Source: Patiria miniata (taxonomy: Eukaryota > Echinodermata > Asteroidea > Valvatida > Asterinidae). Taken from it: a stretch of DNA of 64,000 bases. Positions 1-12,154 of this stretch are shown here, one piece after another. The notes beneath the pieces are model-generated. The model was not told where the DNA came from. It did no database searches and saw only the letters and a program-made list of their open reading frames with translations. A program made the translations under genes and the position numbers. Numbering within the stretch: position 1 is the stretch's first letter; every line of letters begins with the position of its first letter. Where the stretch lies: NCBI RefSeq assembly GCF_015706575.1, contig NW_024037057.1, positions 4,111,501 to 4,175,500 of the forward strand, given 5' to 3'.

Positions 1-112
1 CCAAAACGGACTCGGGGTACTGTTTACTAAAATGGGAATTTTTTTCTCATGCCCTTCTAGATGGCCAAAGAATCTCATACGTGTCTTTTAAAAGATTAGA
101 AACAAATCTTAC

Positions 113-181
113 ATGTTGGTAATTCAAATTGGATCGTTCCTTTCGACGCTCAGGAATTTCTGTTGGCGATGAACTTTTCTC
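113..181 (-). CDS. last visible exon of the ZU5-UPA gene
   Basis: A 69-nt, phase 0-0 exon encoding 23 charged residues (EKSSSPTEIPERRKERS...). It is bounded by the acceptor ttatcacag and the donor GTAAGA. No domain is recognised. The gene must continue left of base 1. Confidence 0.5.
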
Positions 182-3100
182 CTGTGATAAAATAAGTATT
201 ATAGCGACCAATTACAATGATCAAACAAAAAGATATAAGTAAAATGATCTGTGACTAGGTACGGTAGATTTGTTTTATTTAACATTGTTCCTTGCAGAAC
301 AAATTGCAGTAATACACAAATAAAAACAGAAATTGTGGAAACATTATTAAACACTCTGTTTTAGTTACATACCCAAATTAAAGTGCGTTACAGTTTTCCT
401 TAAGTGCCATTACGCTTACTTTTACATTCGTTGTTTAACTCAATTTGGACAATGCATTGTAGCTAAAAAAAAATTGACACCGGTTGCACGAGAAAATAAA
501 TCAGAATGTTATAACCTTACTTGCTTTGGTCTGACTGACAGACGAACTTTTTGTCCCTCCCAGCTCGAATCAGTCGAATCAGCTTTGAGTTGGTGAACAA
601 AGCTATCGCATCCAGGTAATGACGTATCGGGTTGGCTTGAATCACTTGCTGTCGCTCCATGGTTGGTGTTTCGCGTGAAGTCAAAGGTCACAGAGTTTGT
701 TGGAAACTGCCAAACAGCTGACTTCGAAATTGTTTGTTCCTACAACATAAGTGATTGTTACAGATGAAGTTTAATAATGATCCCTGCGACGAATAATAGC
801 GTAATGTTGTGTGTACATGTGTTCTTTCTTGGAGCTAAACTGGGACATTCCCTTGTCTCCACCAGTCCTGGCTCCCCTAATAGAAATAACTGTAAGTTGA
901 CTTATAATCGGGTGGATTATGTGTGCAATCTTTAACGATTGGACCAAGGCACCACATTTGAAAAAATTGTTTGGGAAGGGTACATTATTTAGAAGAATAG
1001 AAAGGTAAATTTACATAACATTTTATAAGGTAGAAGGGAATGAATAATTATGAGAGCATCATGAGATCCAAAATAGCCACTATTACATCCTAAAAATGCA
1101 CATGTTTACATTTCCCCCATTATATCATAAAGTAGTCTTGCCACACCGCAGTATTGAGGAGCTTCCATTCCACAGAGTTACTTATTGGCAAACTAATTTA
1201 ACCTCAATAGACCTGTGCGGGAAACAATTGGGAAAATCGTAGCCCTTGTGGCATTAAGCACAAAAACTAAAGAAAAAAGTCCGGAATTGGGCTCAAATAG
1301 GGTTCAATGGAAGCTATTTTTGATTTTCATATGTCATTATAATAATCAAGTCACGTATATGCTTTAGAAAATGATATTCAAATAAGGATTCATACTTTAC
1401 ACAATTATGTGGATAAATAAAGTGACGCGGTGGCCATTTTGAACGCCCCTCACACCCCCCCCCTAAAAAAAATCAAGTATCATTCCTTCTGAATATCTTC
1501 TGAGGGGCTAGAAGAATCTAGCTTTCAACGTTTGGTGTTATGGGCCAGTTGGTAACGTTCTCGTCAAAAATTAAACCTAAGCAATCTGCTTATTTCAACC
1601 AACTCGATATAAACTGTTTATATTGTTTTAAAGTTCCTGTTCCGTATGCCGCAATCAGTTTGCAAAAGGTCATCATATTATTCGAATTTTTTTTAGTAAC
1701 AACGCAGTCTCTGCTTGAGCATTTGCAAATTAACCATACACTTTTGAACAGAAATCAGTACGTGAAGAACTGTAATGATACCTTTGATGTTTGTTCTTCC
1801 ATTTCCCAGCCAGTCTTCAATTTATCCACGTAAACGTTTACATCTCCCTGGTTGTGAAGGACATGCAAGTCCCTAGGCGCGTCCAGTGGCTTAGAGTCCA
1901 GATGGGTTTCATCGTCAAAGACTTTCTGTTTTGGGTCAAAATTAGATCATTATAATTCTAGTTAAGCGATGTCTTATAGTCGAATACGGCACCTGTAAAA
2001 TGTCATTCATGTTCAATGCATTGCTGTTACATTTTCGTAACGTGAGTAACCGATTTTGTGCGTCTTGTTTATCATGCATAACACATTTTTCTGGATATCA
2101 TCTTTGGTACTTAGGTAGGTCTAGGTCTACTCTATCTACCATGTGGATAACAGTTATAAAACCTTTTCAGTAAGGTAATTAAAGCCCAAGGAAACTCAAA
2201 AGTACATCAAAAATGTAACGTGAGTAACCGAGGAATTGCCCCGGAGTAGTATTTCGTCGTGGCACATTCATGTTTTATTGGCGATGCTCTTTGTCTACGT
2301 TAAGTTAAAATGGAAAATGACTTTGTTATGTCGAAATTGTCTGCCAGTTTAAAACATCCTTAAAAAAAGAGAGACACAAATCCAAATTAAAACAAAGGAT
2401 TCTTTTGATCATTCTTGAAAAATCAACAAAGCGAAAGCAATTCTGCTTTACCTTCTTGGCCACCGAATCATTGTTCCAAATGTGAATCCGGGCAGCATAG
2501 CGTGCATTAGACGGATCAAAGAGGCTTCCAAATGCATTAGCCACCAATCGCTTAGCACTCGCCGCATTCGGTATGCCTGCCACTGCGTAAATGGTGAAAT
2601 GCTTCAAGAGAAGGACGACCTTCTTGTCTCTCGAAAGAACCATCGCGCCATCACTCTTGGCATCTAGTCCCTGCCAGGTTTTAGGGGTTGCTTCATCAGT
2701 AAGGCACATATGAGTACTGAGCTCCCACTCGTTGTTGGCATGGTGGGGAAAGGAAAGCACCACATTGTCCAAGAACTCCAGACCTGTTGGGCCGCACTGG
2801 ATCATCGGCGACAGAGCTACATAGGGAGGATCTAATCCATCAACAGGTGGCGCACTCGGGTCGACAAAGATGTAAACCTGTTAAATATAAATGCCAATAA
2901 AGCAAATATAAATGCCAATAAAGCCAAGTCCACAACATGTGCCCAGGGCAACGGCTACATGTAGTGTCAGCTGGACACTAGACTCTAAAAAAAAAAGAGG
3001 TTACGACGAGACTCAACGTAGCCGAACGGTGGTTACTCTGTCGGGATTTCGCGTGCGTTTTGATTGCGCCGCCAACAGTCGATCGCGCCACCATCACTCG

Positions 3101-6100
3101 ATCACCTTTACTTCTAATTCATCTCTCTGGAGGATTGTTTTGAAATAGGAAAAAGTCTGAAATTTCCCACAGGAACGACCAAAAGCGCAAGTCCATTATT
3201 TTCTTACCGAACGAGTGATCGCGCGAATCCACCGATCGCGCCCAACATATGCATTGAAATCCTTACGACGTGAAACGCAGTGCTTGTAGAGACTATGGAG
3301 CGTTTGGTGGGATTCAGCTTCACCACGGACCATTTTGTCCGTGGTTTCGGTAACGATAAGTAAGCTGTCTCTTTTTCTTTATTTACATAGAAGTGAGCTA
3401 AAGTAGCCTTTATTAGTTTGACCAGAAGTGACTGGTGACGTTGAGGTTCGTGCAGCATTCAGTGTTACTGTTAGGCTTTTTGCTTTTAAACTGTTAAGGC
3501 TTAGAATACATACAACGGGAAATACTCTCGATCAGTAATTTAAGCCATTTCTCTGCTTGTTAAGTATCCCCCATGCACGTATATAATCTTAATGTATACG
3601 TATGCAATCATATGAAGTATATGTGTACCCAGAACAATATGAGACGAAGGGGTACGCCACCCTTTATCTCACTATACCCAATGCAAACCCCAGACTATTG
3701 TTACCTAACACATCCCCCTTAGATATCTCCCCCAAAAAATGAGAATCTATGAGAGCTGAATTGTTACGTAAACCCAGTAATTAGAATTGAAACAGTAGAT
3801 AATTAGTGGCAATTTATTAGTAAAGATATGTGTCTTTTCGTGAAAACGAAAATTCAAGTTTCCTACGTTTTGGCCCTTTTTGTTCAATGTGACTTTGCCA
3901 GATGAAAGAGGCGCGCGTGAGTACCCGCGCACAGCTGAAAATGTAACAACTCAAGATATGTGGCTCTTCGTGAAAACGCAAAATGCGATTATCAAGATTT
4001 CTGCCCCATGCATTATTAATGTAATTTGGAAATTAATGATGTTTTGCTAACAGAAACATGTCAAAAGGGTTAAGTACAATGTTTCAAAGCAAAATAATGG
4101 AAAATATCGAAATCGAAGAATGGTAATTTTTGACATAATGTGGTTTTTCGTGTGAACGGTGACGAATTATGCGCATGCGAGGTACTTAATGTTTATGTTT
4201 AAAAGTCAACTCTTATTAAAGTGCCGAAGATATTTCCTTTCTCACCGGTTTGAGAGGGAGGGGTAAGCCTACAATAACAAACATATAAAACAAAGACTAT
4301 ACACAATCGTAAGTATACTGTGAAGGGTTACCACTGAATATGCCTGTAAAGTGGAAGCAGTTTGAAATAGCGCCCGATACCATTTAATTACGGCCTCCAC
4401 ATAATAGCCCCCTGCGGCCGGTTGCTTTATGTCATATTTTTCGATCTGACAAAAGTAACCCATGCTGCTTGCCAAGAAATTAACATGTAAACACGCAACT
4501 GTATGACATTTTCAGTGAAAAACTTTTCTAATTGCAGCTAAGAAGTACTAATTTTACCGTATGTCTTAATGTCATTACCATTTGGGGCTCTTTAGCAAGT
4601 GCACCGCGTGGAATGTACAGGTGGACATTGTACTCTTCCAGACCCAGCTTTCCGCCCTTTTCATTAAAATAAGCGATGGCGATGTATGGCAGCTTGAAAA
4701 TGTATCCGAGTTTTTCAGTTTCGGGGAAATGTTCTGTCATTTTCTTAAACTCTTCCAACAATGTCTGCAGAAGGGTTGGATGAGAGGAGAAAGTTCCTGA
4801 AAATGGAGAAACAGACATTTAAAGATAAATTATTCAAAATTAGTTATAATTCCACGTTTATATTCCGTTTGAATAATATCCGGTGTGTTCAACACACTAC
4901 AGGACAAAGACATACTGTACTTACATAGTCTTCATATAGTGGCACTCATACTCACTGAAACATCAAAGTGACATTTGCCGTGAAAAAAAGGCCCAACAAC
5001 CGAGCTTAAATTTAAAATATGCAATTACAAAGCCCAATAAACCATCTTCACCACAAGCTAATTTTTTTTGTCATACATTTCAGGTATACATTCTTTAAAA
5101 CTCTCAGGATCACCTATGGACACCTCAACAAGTCCACACAAATTAACTTGATGGCATTTTTCCAACACCCGTAGTGTTTCCATTTAGAATGCGCAAATGA
5201 CAGCCATTTTTAAACATCTATCCTACATATTGTACACATATAAATTGACAAAATAATCGACGTTTGAGACATATATAATGCCACATTTTCTTGATAATTA
5301 TTATTGAGTTTACCTGGGATGTTCGTGGCCAATTCTTGCATGTCTATCAGAGCCTTTTCCAACGTCTCCTTTGCTTCTATGTCACTTTCATACCTCCTCC
5401 ACCAGGTGCTTAGCATCTCAAAGCACTGCTTTACAACACTGCATCCGTAATCACGCCGAATTGTTTCAATTTCTCCAGCTGTAAACTTCCATTGTTTCGC
5501 CAACACTTCCCAATACACCCCTATCTCCTCTGATTTCTCATACAAGTCCAAATCGTAAGATCCTGCGAATAAAAAAAAGTTAAGTGAATAATGAGTAAGG
5601 TGCACTTGCTTTCGAAACTAATATTACTTAATGACTGTCATAATGGAGGCATTTAAAGTTATTAATGACGTGTTTCAGTCAGTGCTATATTGAAAAACAG
5701 TATCTCGTTGACAGCATTTTCCTTTGCCAATTTTGCCTTCTAAAATACATGTATTTAGAGGTGGTGGTTCCATCCGAAATAAAAAGTTCTTGGCTGTAAG
5801 ATTCAACTGAAAATTCTCTGCAAATATTGACCCTTGTTACAGCGTGCAATTAATATTATTCATGAATTAGGAAACGTCATCACACAATTTCGACACAAAA
5901 ACTGCTTTACATCTCATTCTGCAATTCAAATCATAACAATAGGTGATTCCCAAAGTGACGACGAACATTTGCATTTCTACTTGCCTCTTGCGTTTCATTT
6001 CTTTATTACACTCAGTAAGGCTGCGTTACTATTTAAAAACTTTTACACATACTTTTTCGTCTTACATCAAAGTATTTGCGATTTGTGATTTGCCAAACTG

Positions 6101-6372
6101 TCTTCAGTTACCTGATGTCCCCTGAATCAAGTCTTTCCTGCCCGAGTCAATCAGAGCCTTCTCCAACGTCTGTCTTGCTTCTGTGTAATTGTTCTGCTTT
6201 CTCCACCATGTGCTTAACATCTCAAAGCACTGCCTTACAATATCGTTGGAATGATTAGCCTTAATTGTATCAATGTCTTCTTTGGCAAAGTTCAAGAGTA
6301 AGGCCAATTGTTCCCATTGTACTCTCAACTTCTCAGACAGATTCCAAACGGATATGTCCTTGGGTAGAGTAT
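113..6372 (-). CDS. Death-Death-ZU5-UPA protein (PIDD/UNC5-like), 3' part cut by window edge
   Basis: Seven exons can be joined, in transcription order: 6372-6112, 5562-5314, 4796-4579, 2877-2452, 1925-1782, 739-521 and 181-113. All have GT donors and AG acceptors, and the phases agree (1-1, 1-1, 1-0, then 0-0). They encode two Death domains, a ZU5 domain and a UPA-like region. In known proteins (UNC5, PIDD1, ankyrin) ZU5-UPA is an autoinhibitory or scaffold module next to a Death domain, acting in the cytoplasm. Here the Death domains precede ZU5, the reverse of PIDD1 and UNC5; another Death domain could lie beyond base 1. The start is not visible: the first exon needs a phase-1 donor upstream. 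That donor could be in an unseen exon or be gene A's Death exon at 12498, which also ends in phase 1. Domain calls are secure; gene limits are not. Confidence 0.72.
521..739 (-). CDS. exon with the C-terminal part of the UPA region
   Basis: A 219-nt, phase 0-0 exon, acceptor ttgtag, donor GTAAGG. It starts EQTISKSAVW and contains SVTFDFTR, which resembles the closing beta strand of UPA domains, followed by a Ser/Asp-rich linker. The ZU5-UPA reading comes mainly from the preceding exons; this one is placed by phase and position. Confidence 0.6.
1782..1925 (-). CDS. UPA-domain exon
   Basis: A 144-nt, phase 0-0 exon of 48 residues. The segment LDAPRDLHVLHNQGDVNVYV fits the middle of the UPA fold, where family members have a 'P..LHF' strand followed by a strand ending near W. 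Acceptor ccaaaacag, donor AAG/GTATCA. Introns of 1,042 nt (740-1781) and 526 nt (1926-2451) flank it; I see nothing else in them. Confidence 0.65.
2452..2877 (-). CDS. ZU5 domain core and start of UPA
   Basis: A 426-nt, phase 0-0 exon of 142 residues. Residues 1-102 carry ZU5 hallmarks: SPMIQCGPTGLEF followed by VVLSFPHHA (UNC5 has 'SCGPPG...PVVLTMHHCA'), and a closing strand KHFTIYAVAG at the place of UNC5 'NLSTYALVG'. Residues 105-142 (KRLVANAFGSLF..., IHIWNNDSVAKK) begin the UPA module. The closing strand carries His-Phe-Thr (residues 93-95, bases 2593-2601). In PIDD1 and UNC5CL an HF/S at the end of ZU5 is a self-cleavage site; Thr in place of Ser is noted, and cleavage here is inference. 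Confidence 0.85.
2878..4578 (-). other. 1.7-kb intron inside the ZU5 domain
   Basis: Separates the two ZU5 exons. Around 3000-3260 several GATCGCGC motifs occur in both orientations, which may be a remnant of an inverted-repeat element. I see no coding exon and no other structure. Confidence 0.5.
4579..4796 (-). CDS. exon with the first strands of ZU5
   Basis: A 218-nt exon, phase 1 to 0, acceptor ccattttcag, donor ATG/GTAATG. About 45 residues of helical linker (LLEEFKKMTEHFPETEKL) are followed by FNEKGGKLGLEEYNVHLYIP and RGALAKEPQM. This matches the ZU5 opening 'GG.L...GVSLLIP.GAI' of UNC5-like proteins. The split glycine codon joins exactly to the Death exon upstream. Confidence 0.8.
5314..5562 (-). 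CDS. Death-domain exon directly before ZU5
   Basis: A 249-nt, symmetric phase 1-1 exon, 83 residues. The six-helix Death pattern is visible: YWEVLAKQWKFTAGEIETI, then VVKQCFEMLSTWWRRYE, then EAKETLEKALIDMQELA. It is the most diverged Death copy in the window. Confidence 0.78.
6112..6372 (-). CDS. Death-domain exon, duplicate of the third Death exon of gene C
   Basis: A 261-nt, phase 1-1 exon, 87 residues: QWEQLALLLNFAKEDIDTIK, IVRQCFEMLSTWWRKQ, EARQTLEKALIDSGRKDL. It is close to the exons at 12498-12758 and 52170-52430, including the opening DTLP.D. Downstream intron sequence at about 5.7-5.96 kb is alignable with 51.68-51.98 kb, so exon and intron came together in a segmental duplication. 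Confidence 0.8.
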
Positions 6373-7480
6373 CTATAAATAAATAAAATGAATATATAAC
6401 ATGAATATGTAACCGTACTACATTACATTTGATTTTCCTAAGAACTTATTCTTCGGTAACTAGTTTTCAACTTATATGATCAGTTCGTGGCACACTTTGC
6501 GTCTCCGTCACGTTTTATGTCGAATGATTATAGATGTCCTGTCAGTGTTATTTTCTAGTGTAATAGATTTTCTAGTTTAGTACATTTTATCTTCAAATTT
6601 CATTCTTTGAAACCAGACAATACTTTATCTCGCCTTTAACTTGAATTAAGGTGAAATTTATTTCGTCAGTCAGAAGGACTGATTAAACACGATTTCAGAA
6701 TAAAAAAATCATTTCTGAAAAAAAATTGTAAACTTTCCGGGACACTAGCGTAGCAGCCCACAGTGATGCCACGCTTTTCGCCGTGGAATCTAAAGTCTAT
6801 GAAGCTACTGCCAACCACATGACATGTTTAATCAATTCATGCGTTTCATGCATGCACGCGTAAAAATAAGTTACCAGCCTGCAGAAGAACAATTTGCTTT
6901 CTGTTGCGTTTCAGTCACAATAAAGTGGAGACCGCCGCAGACCGAATATATTCGCGTCCAAAGTAATATAATATTTGAGTCAAAAAAATTTGCCAGATTT
7001 AAAAGTCTAATTTCCAAAGAGTGAGACTAGTAGGAAACAGACGATTTAGACTGAAAGTAACTTTAATGTTAGACTGAAATACTCCACAAATAATTCTAGT
7101 AGGACCTCGACTGAAACTCGATCCAGTCGATTGAATGAATTTCATCAAATTTCAATGAATCGCCCGGAGTGGATTTTCACTCAAGTAGTGTGAATTTCAC
7201 TCTTTCTCTTTCGAAAAAGAGGCAATACATGTACTTTGGTTGAAGTAAAGGCAAATGCGCATATGATTTCCTCCAGACGCGCTAAATACCAGTGCCAATC
7301 TTGATATCTCTGGTGAAAAATTACACTCTATTAATTCGTAAGAGTAGTGTTTTTTTTTTTAGTGTAAATGACAAGTGAAACAAATTTAACTAGATATTAA
7401 AGAGTGAGTTTCTAGATCGTAAAATTGATAAAAATCCGCAATTGTATTTCCGCTCATTCGTGAACGATTGAATGATAAAT
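6373..7480. other. gene-free stretch left of the satellite block
   Basis: AT-rich sequence with no open exon bounded by splice sites on either strand. It lies between the Death exon and the hairpin-rich repeat block. A promoter for the ZU5 gene would be expected here or further right, but none is recognisable. Confidence 0.4.
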
Positions 7481-7499
7481 GAAGCGTTTAACCAATCAC

Positions 7500-10400
7500 A
7501 AGAGGTTTTTTTGCTGTTTCGGTGACACACGAAAACAGCTCTTGTTTTCATTAAGATTATTTTTTTTCTTTTTTTTTCTTTTTAGCTGTTTCGGTGACAC
7601 ACCGAAACAGCTCTTGTTTTCGTTAAGATTTTTTTTTGGGTGGGGGGGGGGGGGGCTTTTCCGCATAGTTGCGGAAAAGCCTTTCTTTTGGTTCTCATTT
7701 TTTTTCTTTCTTCTTCTTTTTATTCCCTGGCAAATCTCAAAGACATTGTACACGTTTCTTCCACCCCTCACCTTTGCCATTCATTTTTGTCATACATCAT
7801 TCAAAGTCAGCATAGGCTTAGTCCTTATAGCATAGATGTGCCCCGAAGAGTGACGTCATCATGACGTCACCATGGGTCACGTGACGTCATCAAAAATGTG
7901 CATATTTTAAAGTCCTATATCTACAAAACTGTAAAGTCGATTGGGTTGAAACTCGGTATGTAGGTAGGCCGGGATGTGTTTTAGGTAAACATTGAGGTGA
8001 CGTCATCATGACGTCATCGTGTGATTTGTATCGATTTTTAATGATTTTTTAAACATTGACAATTTTATTCCGCTTACAAAATCTAACAGTTTTATTTGTC
8101 TGATTGGCTTCAAACTTGGTACAGACTAAAAATAAAATAAAATGATATGCACCGCCAAATGACATCATGATTACGTCATCACGTAAAATCACTCTAAAAT
8201 CAACAGTGAGAGATCTGATTTTGGTTGTTTTTTTCACGGGGATTGATAGAATAATTCATGGTCTTCATTTCTGATATAACGTGCAAAATCGCGTGACCAT
8301 ATTTTTCCTGTTGAACCCGAAATTGCCTTGTTATTTGCAATTGGTAAAAGTTGAGAAATTGCTTTCAACGATGTTATTCTGTGGAAAGGGTGGTCTTTTC
8401 AAAAATCTGACAAGTAACGCCCTGCATATCCAGCGCACTCTGGCGGCAAGTGATCACAGATCTTGTGATGTGCTCTTAAAGGTGCAAAATGCAGAAAAAG
8501 CTCTATGTTCTGTTGCAAACAGAATTTGTTCGTATTTGTTCAAATCATACTTTGGCACTATATGTCTGATCGACTTTTCACTTGGCAGATGACATTCGAA
8601 GTGACTTCATCAAGTGTTCATCACGTGCACAGAGTATTTCAAATATCCGAAACAGCTTGTGTTTGTCCACAAACACATTTCTAGTTTTTTTTTCTTCTCC
8701 TTTTTCAGATTTTTTCTCCATAGGTTTAGCACACGTTTCTTCCACCAGTCCACTTTGGCACTTTTTGTTTTAAATCCGATCGATTTCAGACTTGGTACAT
8801 ACTTAGACCACCACCCACAGATGGTGCTAGAAGAAATTTGTGATCGTGACGTCATCAGGTGTTGAGTTTTCCCCATATGTTTTGTACACGTTTTAAAACA
8901 CTCCAGTTTGGCATCTTCGTAAATCCGATCGACTTTAAACTTAATTCATTCTTGGACCACCACCCACAGATGGTCCTAGACGAAATTCGTGATCGTAACG
9001 TCATCAAGTGTTAGGTTACGTCACATTAAATATGTATTTTTCCCCAAAGGGTTTGTACATGTTTTAAAACGCTCCATTTCGGCACTTTCGTAAATCCGAT
9101 CGACGTTACACTTGGTACACACCTATACCATCACCCACAGATGGTCCTTGAAGAAATTCGTGATCGTGATGTCATCAGATGTCACGGTGACGTTACTTCA
9201 CATTAAAGATGCATATTTTCCCCATAGGTTTTGTACACATTTTAAAACGCTCCACTTTGGCACTTTCGTAAATTTGATCGACTATATACTTGGTACACAC
9301 TTTGACCACTACCCATAGAGGGTCCTAGAAGAAATTCGTCATCGTGGCATCATGAGGTGTCAGGTTACATCACATTAAAGATGCATTATTCCCCTATTGG
9401 TTTTGTACACGTTTTTCTTCAAATGGAACTTCGGAAGTACAAGTCTGATTGGGTTAAAACTTGGTATGCATATTGACATGGGTGTGTTATAGATGGAAAT
9501 TGAAGTGACATCATCATCAAATGTCATGTGAAGTCCCTTAAAGGAGCATTTTATTCCTTTATAGGTCTATATCTACAGAACTAAAATGTTCGATTCTCCA
9601 TAGGTTTTGTACACGTTTTCCTTCAATTAGTACATTTTGGCACTTTCATAGATCTGATTGACTTCAGACTTGGCAGACACGCATATCACCAGCCCCAGAT
9701 GGTCTTAGAAGGTTGTCGTCATGTTGACGTCATCAGGTGTCATGTGAGGGCGCCCTAGCTTTGTATTCTTTGCATGTATAGGTCCGATTGCGTTGAAACT
9801 TTGCATGCATGCCCTCACATTGGGGTGTCTTTCATATGAAAATATACGTGCCGTCATTGTGACATCATCGGTTCTCATGTGAGGGCGCCCTAACTTTACA
9901 TGATGTGCAGCCCCATATCTCCGCAAGTATGGGTCCGATTGGATTGATTGGCATTCTCTCATATTGGGATCTGTTATACATGTATTTGATAATATAGCTG
10001 AAATCATCGTGACGTCCTTAGCTGTCATGTGTGGGCGCTCTAACTTTGCATCATTTCTAGCATAATATATCCACAATTACATGTATGCGTCCGATTGGGT
10101 TGAAATTTTGCATTCAGTTTAGTTATACACCTGAATTTAGGTGAAGTCAAGAGGACATCATCGGTCGTCATGTGAGGGCGCCCTACCAGGGCATCAAAAA
10201 ACACGAAACAGCTTGTGTTTGTCAACAAACACATCTCTGGGTTTTTTCCCCTCCTTGTTCAGACTTTTTCTCCATAGGTTTAACACACGTTTCTTCCACC
10301 AGTCCACTTTGCCATTTTTTTAAAAATCCGATTGATTTCAGACTTGGTACATACTTAGACCACCACCCACAAATGGTCCCAGACGAAATTCGTGATCATG

Positions 10401-10745
10401 ACATCATCAAGTGTCAGGTTACGTCACATTATAGATGCATTTTCCCCATACGGTTTGTACATGTTTTAAAACGCTCCATTTCGGCCCTTTCGTAAATCCG
10501 ATCAACGTTACACTTGGTACACACTTAGACCATCACCCACAGATGGTCCTAGACGAAATTCGTGATCGTGACGTCATCAGGTTTCGGGTTACGTCACATT
10601 AAAGATGCATTACACCTGTATGTCTGATGGACTTTTCACTTGGCAGATGACATTCGAAGTGACTTCATCAAGTGTTCATCACATGCACAGAGTATTTCAA
10701 ATATCCGAAACAACTTGTGTTTGTCCACAAACACATTTCTAGTTT
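7500..10745. repeat. hairpin-rich satellite block, about 3.2 kb
   Basis: It opens with two perfect hairpins: 7584-7612 (13-bp arms AGCTGTTTCGGTG, 3-nt loop) and 7655-7680 (11-bp arms GCTTTTCCGCA, 4-nt loop). It then runs into imperfect tandem units of about 170-200 bp carrying 'GATCGTGACGTCATCA', 'TTTTGTACACGTTTTAAAAC' and 'CCCACAGATGGTCCTAGA'. A third hairpin, TGTGTTTGT-cc-ACAAACACA at 8658-8677, recurs near 10.2 kb and 10.7 kb. No transposase frame is seen. It is probably a non-autonomous interspersed element with an internal satellite. Confidence 0.7.
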
Positions 10746-11769
10746 TTTCTTGTGATAAATCGCCATACATTGCGCGACGCCGGCGATTTTTCATGTCAGA
10801 CAGCGCCGACTGCATTCAGTCAGAAAGGAAGGATTTCCTCCAGCAAAAAAAAGGGCTTGAGAAAGACGTAGTGGCGTCTGTGTTTTGCTTTTTTAATATG
10901 GTATGACCTTTAAGTTGTCATTCATTGCCGCGATGATCGCCTGTAAAACTGACAAGACAGTATTTTACTGTTGGGCCCTTATTTTTTATCAAGTTAGTGT
11001 GGATTTTTTTAAATTCATCATTCCATCCAAAATGACTTCCGCAACGTAAAGCAGATTTCTTTTAAATCCTAACGACCCCGTTTCTGTATCACAAATAGTT
11101 TTTGTTTTCGGTAACAAATGCAATTATCTGACTCTTTATGGTTCATGTAATGCAAATTAACGCGGTTTGGCACATTCACGGCGCCATTTCTGTCGTAGTG
11201 TAAGCAAATCGCAGGTCGACCAGACGGTGACTTTAGGTGAATCATCTCCTGTAGAATATGTTAGTCTTTTAGTCGGGGGTCCAACACTTGCACCCTCCCC
11301 CAGAACCCACTGTGCTACCGGTACTTTTTAATCCTTGGCATTTCTCCAATAGGAACAAATGTTAACAATGACAATCTAGGGATGCACTCTCTCAGGAGAC
11401 CACTTATTGGAACAGCCTCTGATTGAGCTCAGATGCCTTTTCTTAGCACTATAGGGTTGAAAGGGGAACAAACAAAACGCAATAACCTCCGAGTACACCT
11501 TGACCGATCTCAATCAAACTTAGCACAATTAATCTTCATCAATATTACGTACGGAAAATGTTAGGTTGTCATGGAAAAAAACTATAGAGGCCGCTGCAGT
11601 CAGACGAAATAAACGTTTGGTTTGAAAATTATCCGAAACATTTCTCGTCCTTGGTCGTTACAGTTTACCTTTCATATTGAAGCCATTAAAACCAAAAACA
11701 GCACCTCATTTATGTCGATATCTGTGTCTTAACGCAGCAGTAGAGCATAGATTTCAGAGCAATATTAAA
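10746..11769. other. gene-free stretch between gene A and the satellite block
   Basis: No exon with splice sites and no repeat seen beyond poly-T runs. It is probably intergenic DNA, or intron if gene A is spliced on to the Death-ZU5 exons. Confidence 0.4.
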
Positions 11770-11775
11770 TTTATT
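11770..11775 (-). terminator. candidate poly(A) signal of gene A
   Basis: AATAAA on the minus strand, about 207 nt downstream of the gene A stop codon. This spacing is reasonable for a short 3' UTR and supports an mRNA ending here. Confidence 0.4.
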
Positions 11776-11981
11776 GAGTGTTGGACTGGAGCCGGTTGCC
11801 CAATCATACGCAAGTCTTTCCAAAATAATGGACTTTTGCCCATCATCTGGTCCAAGTTGTTGAATCGGTTCGCCCTCTCGTGTTTTTACGAGGAAAACAT
11901 CACAATATGATATTACTCCTTTCTCTGTCCCTTACCCAAAGTTAGCTTTGGCATTATAATTTTTTTGGTGTCACCATCTAC

Positions 11982-12154
11982 TCATTTAACTATTTGCGAA
12001 TATGTATCTGTGGTCATATACAATGCCTTTATTGTTTCTTTACATCTATCAGCAGCGTGTTCAACTGGATCGCTACTGTAAGCCTTGGGTGATTTGCTGC
12101 TTTCTTCAACTTGTTCATGCTGTGCTTCTGTCAATCCGCTTGAGCCCTTTTCAT
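11982..12154 (-). CDS. gene A terminal exon: truncated NACHT lead-in
   Basis: The acceptor is tttttttacag, phase 1. It holds 56 codons and a TGA at 11984-11982. The first half (DEKGSSGLTEAQHEQVEESS) has no match in B or C. The second half matches the region just before NACHT. No good donor lies before the TGA, so it reads as a true last exon. Confidence 0.65.

Noticed and set aside
7479-7835. Phe-rich plus-strand frame
   Set aside because: Made of poly-T tracts and hairpins of the satellite block.
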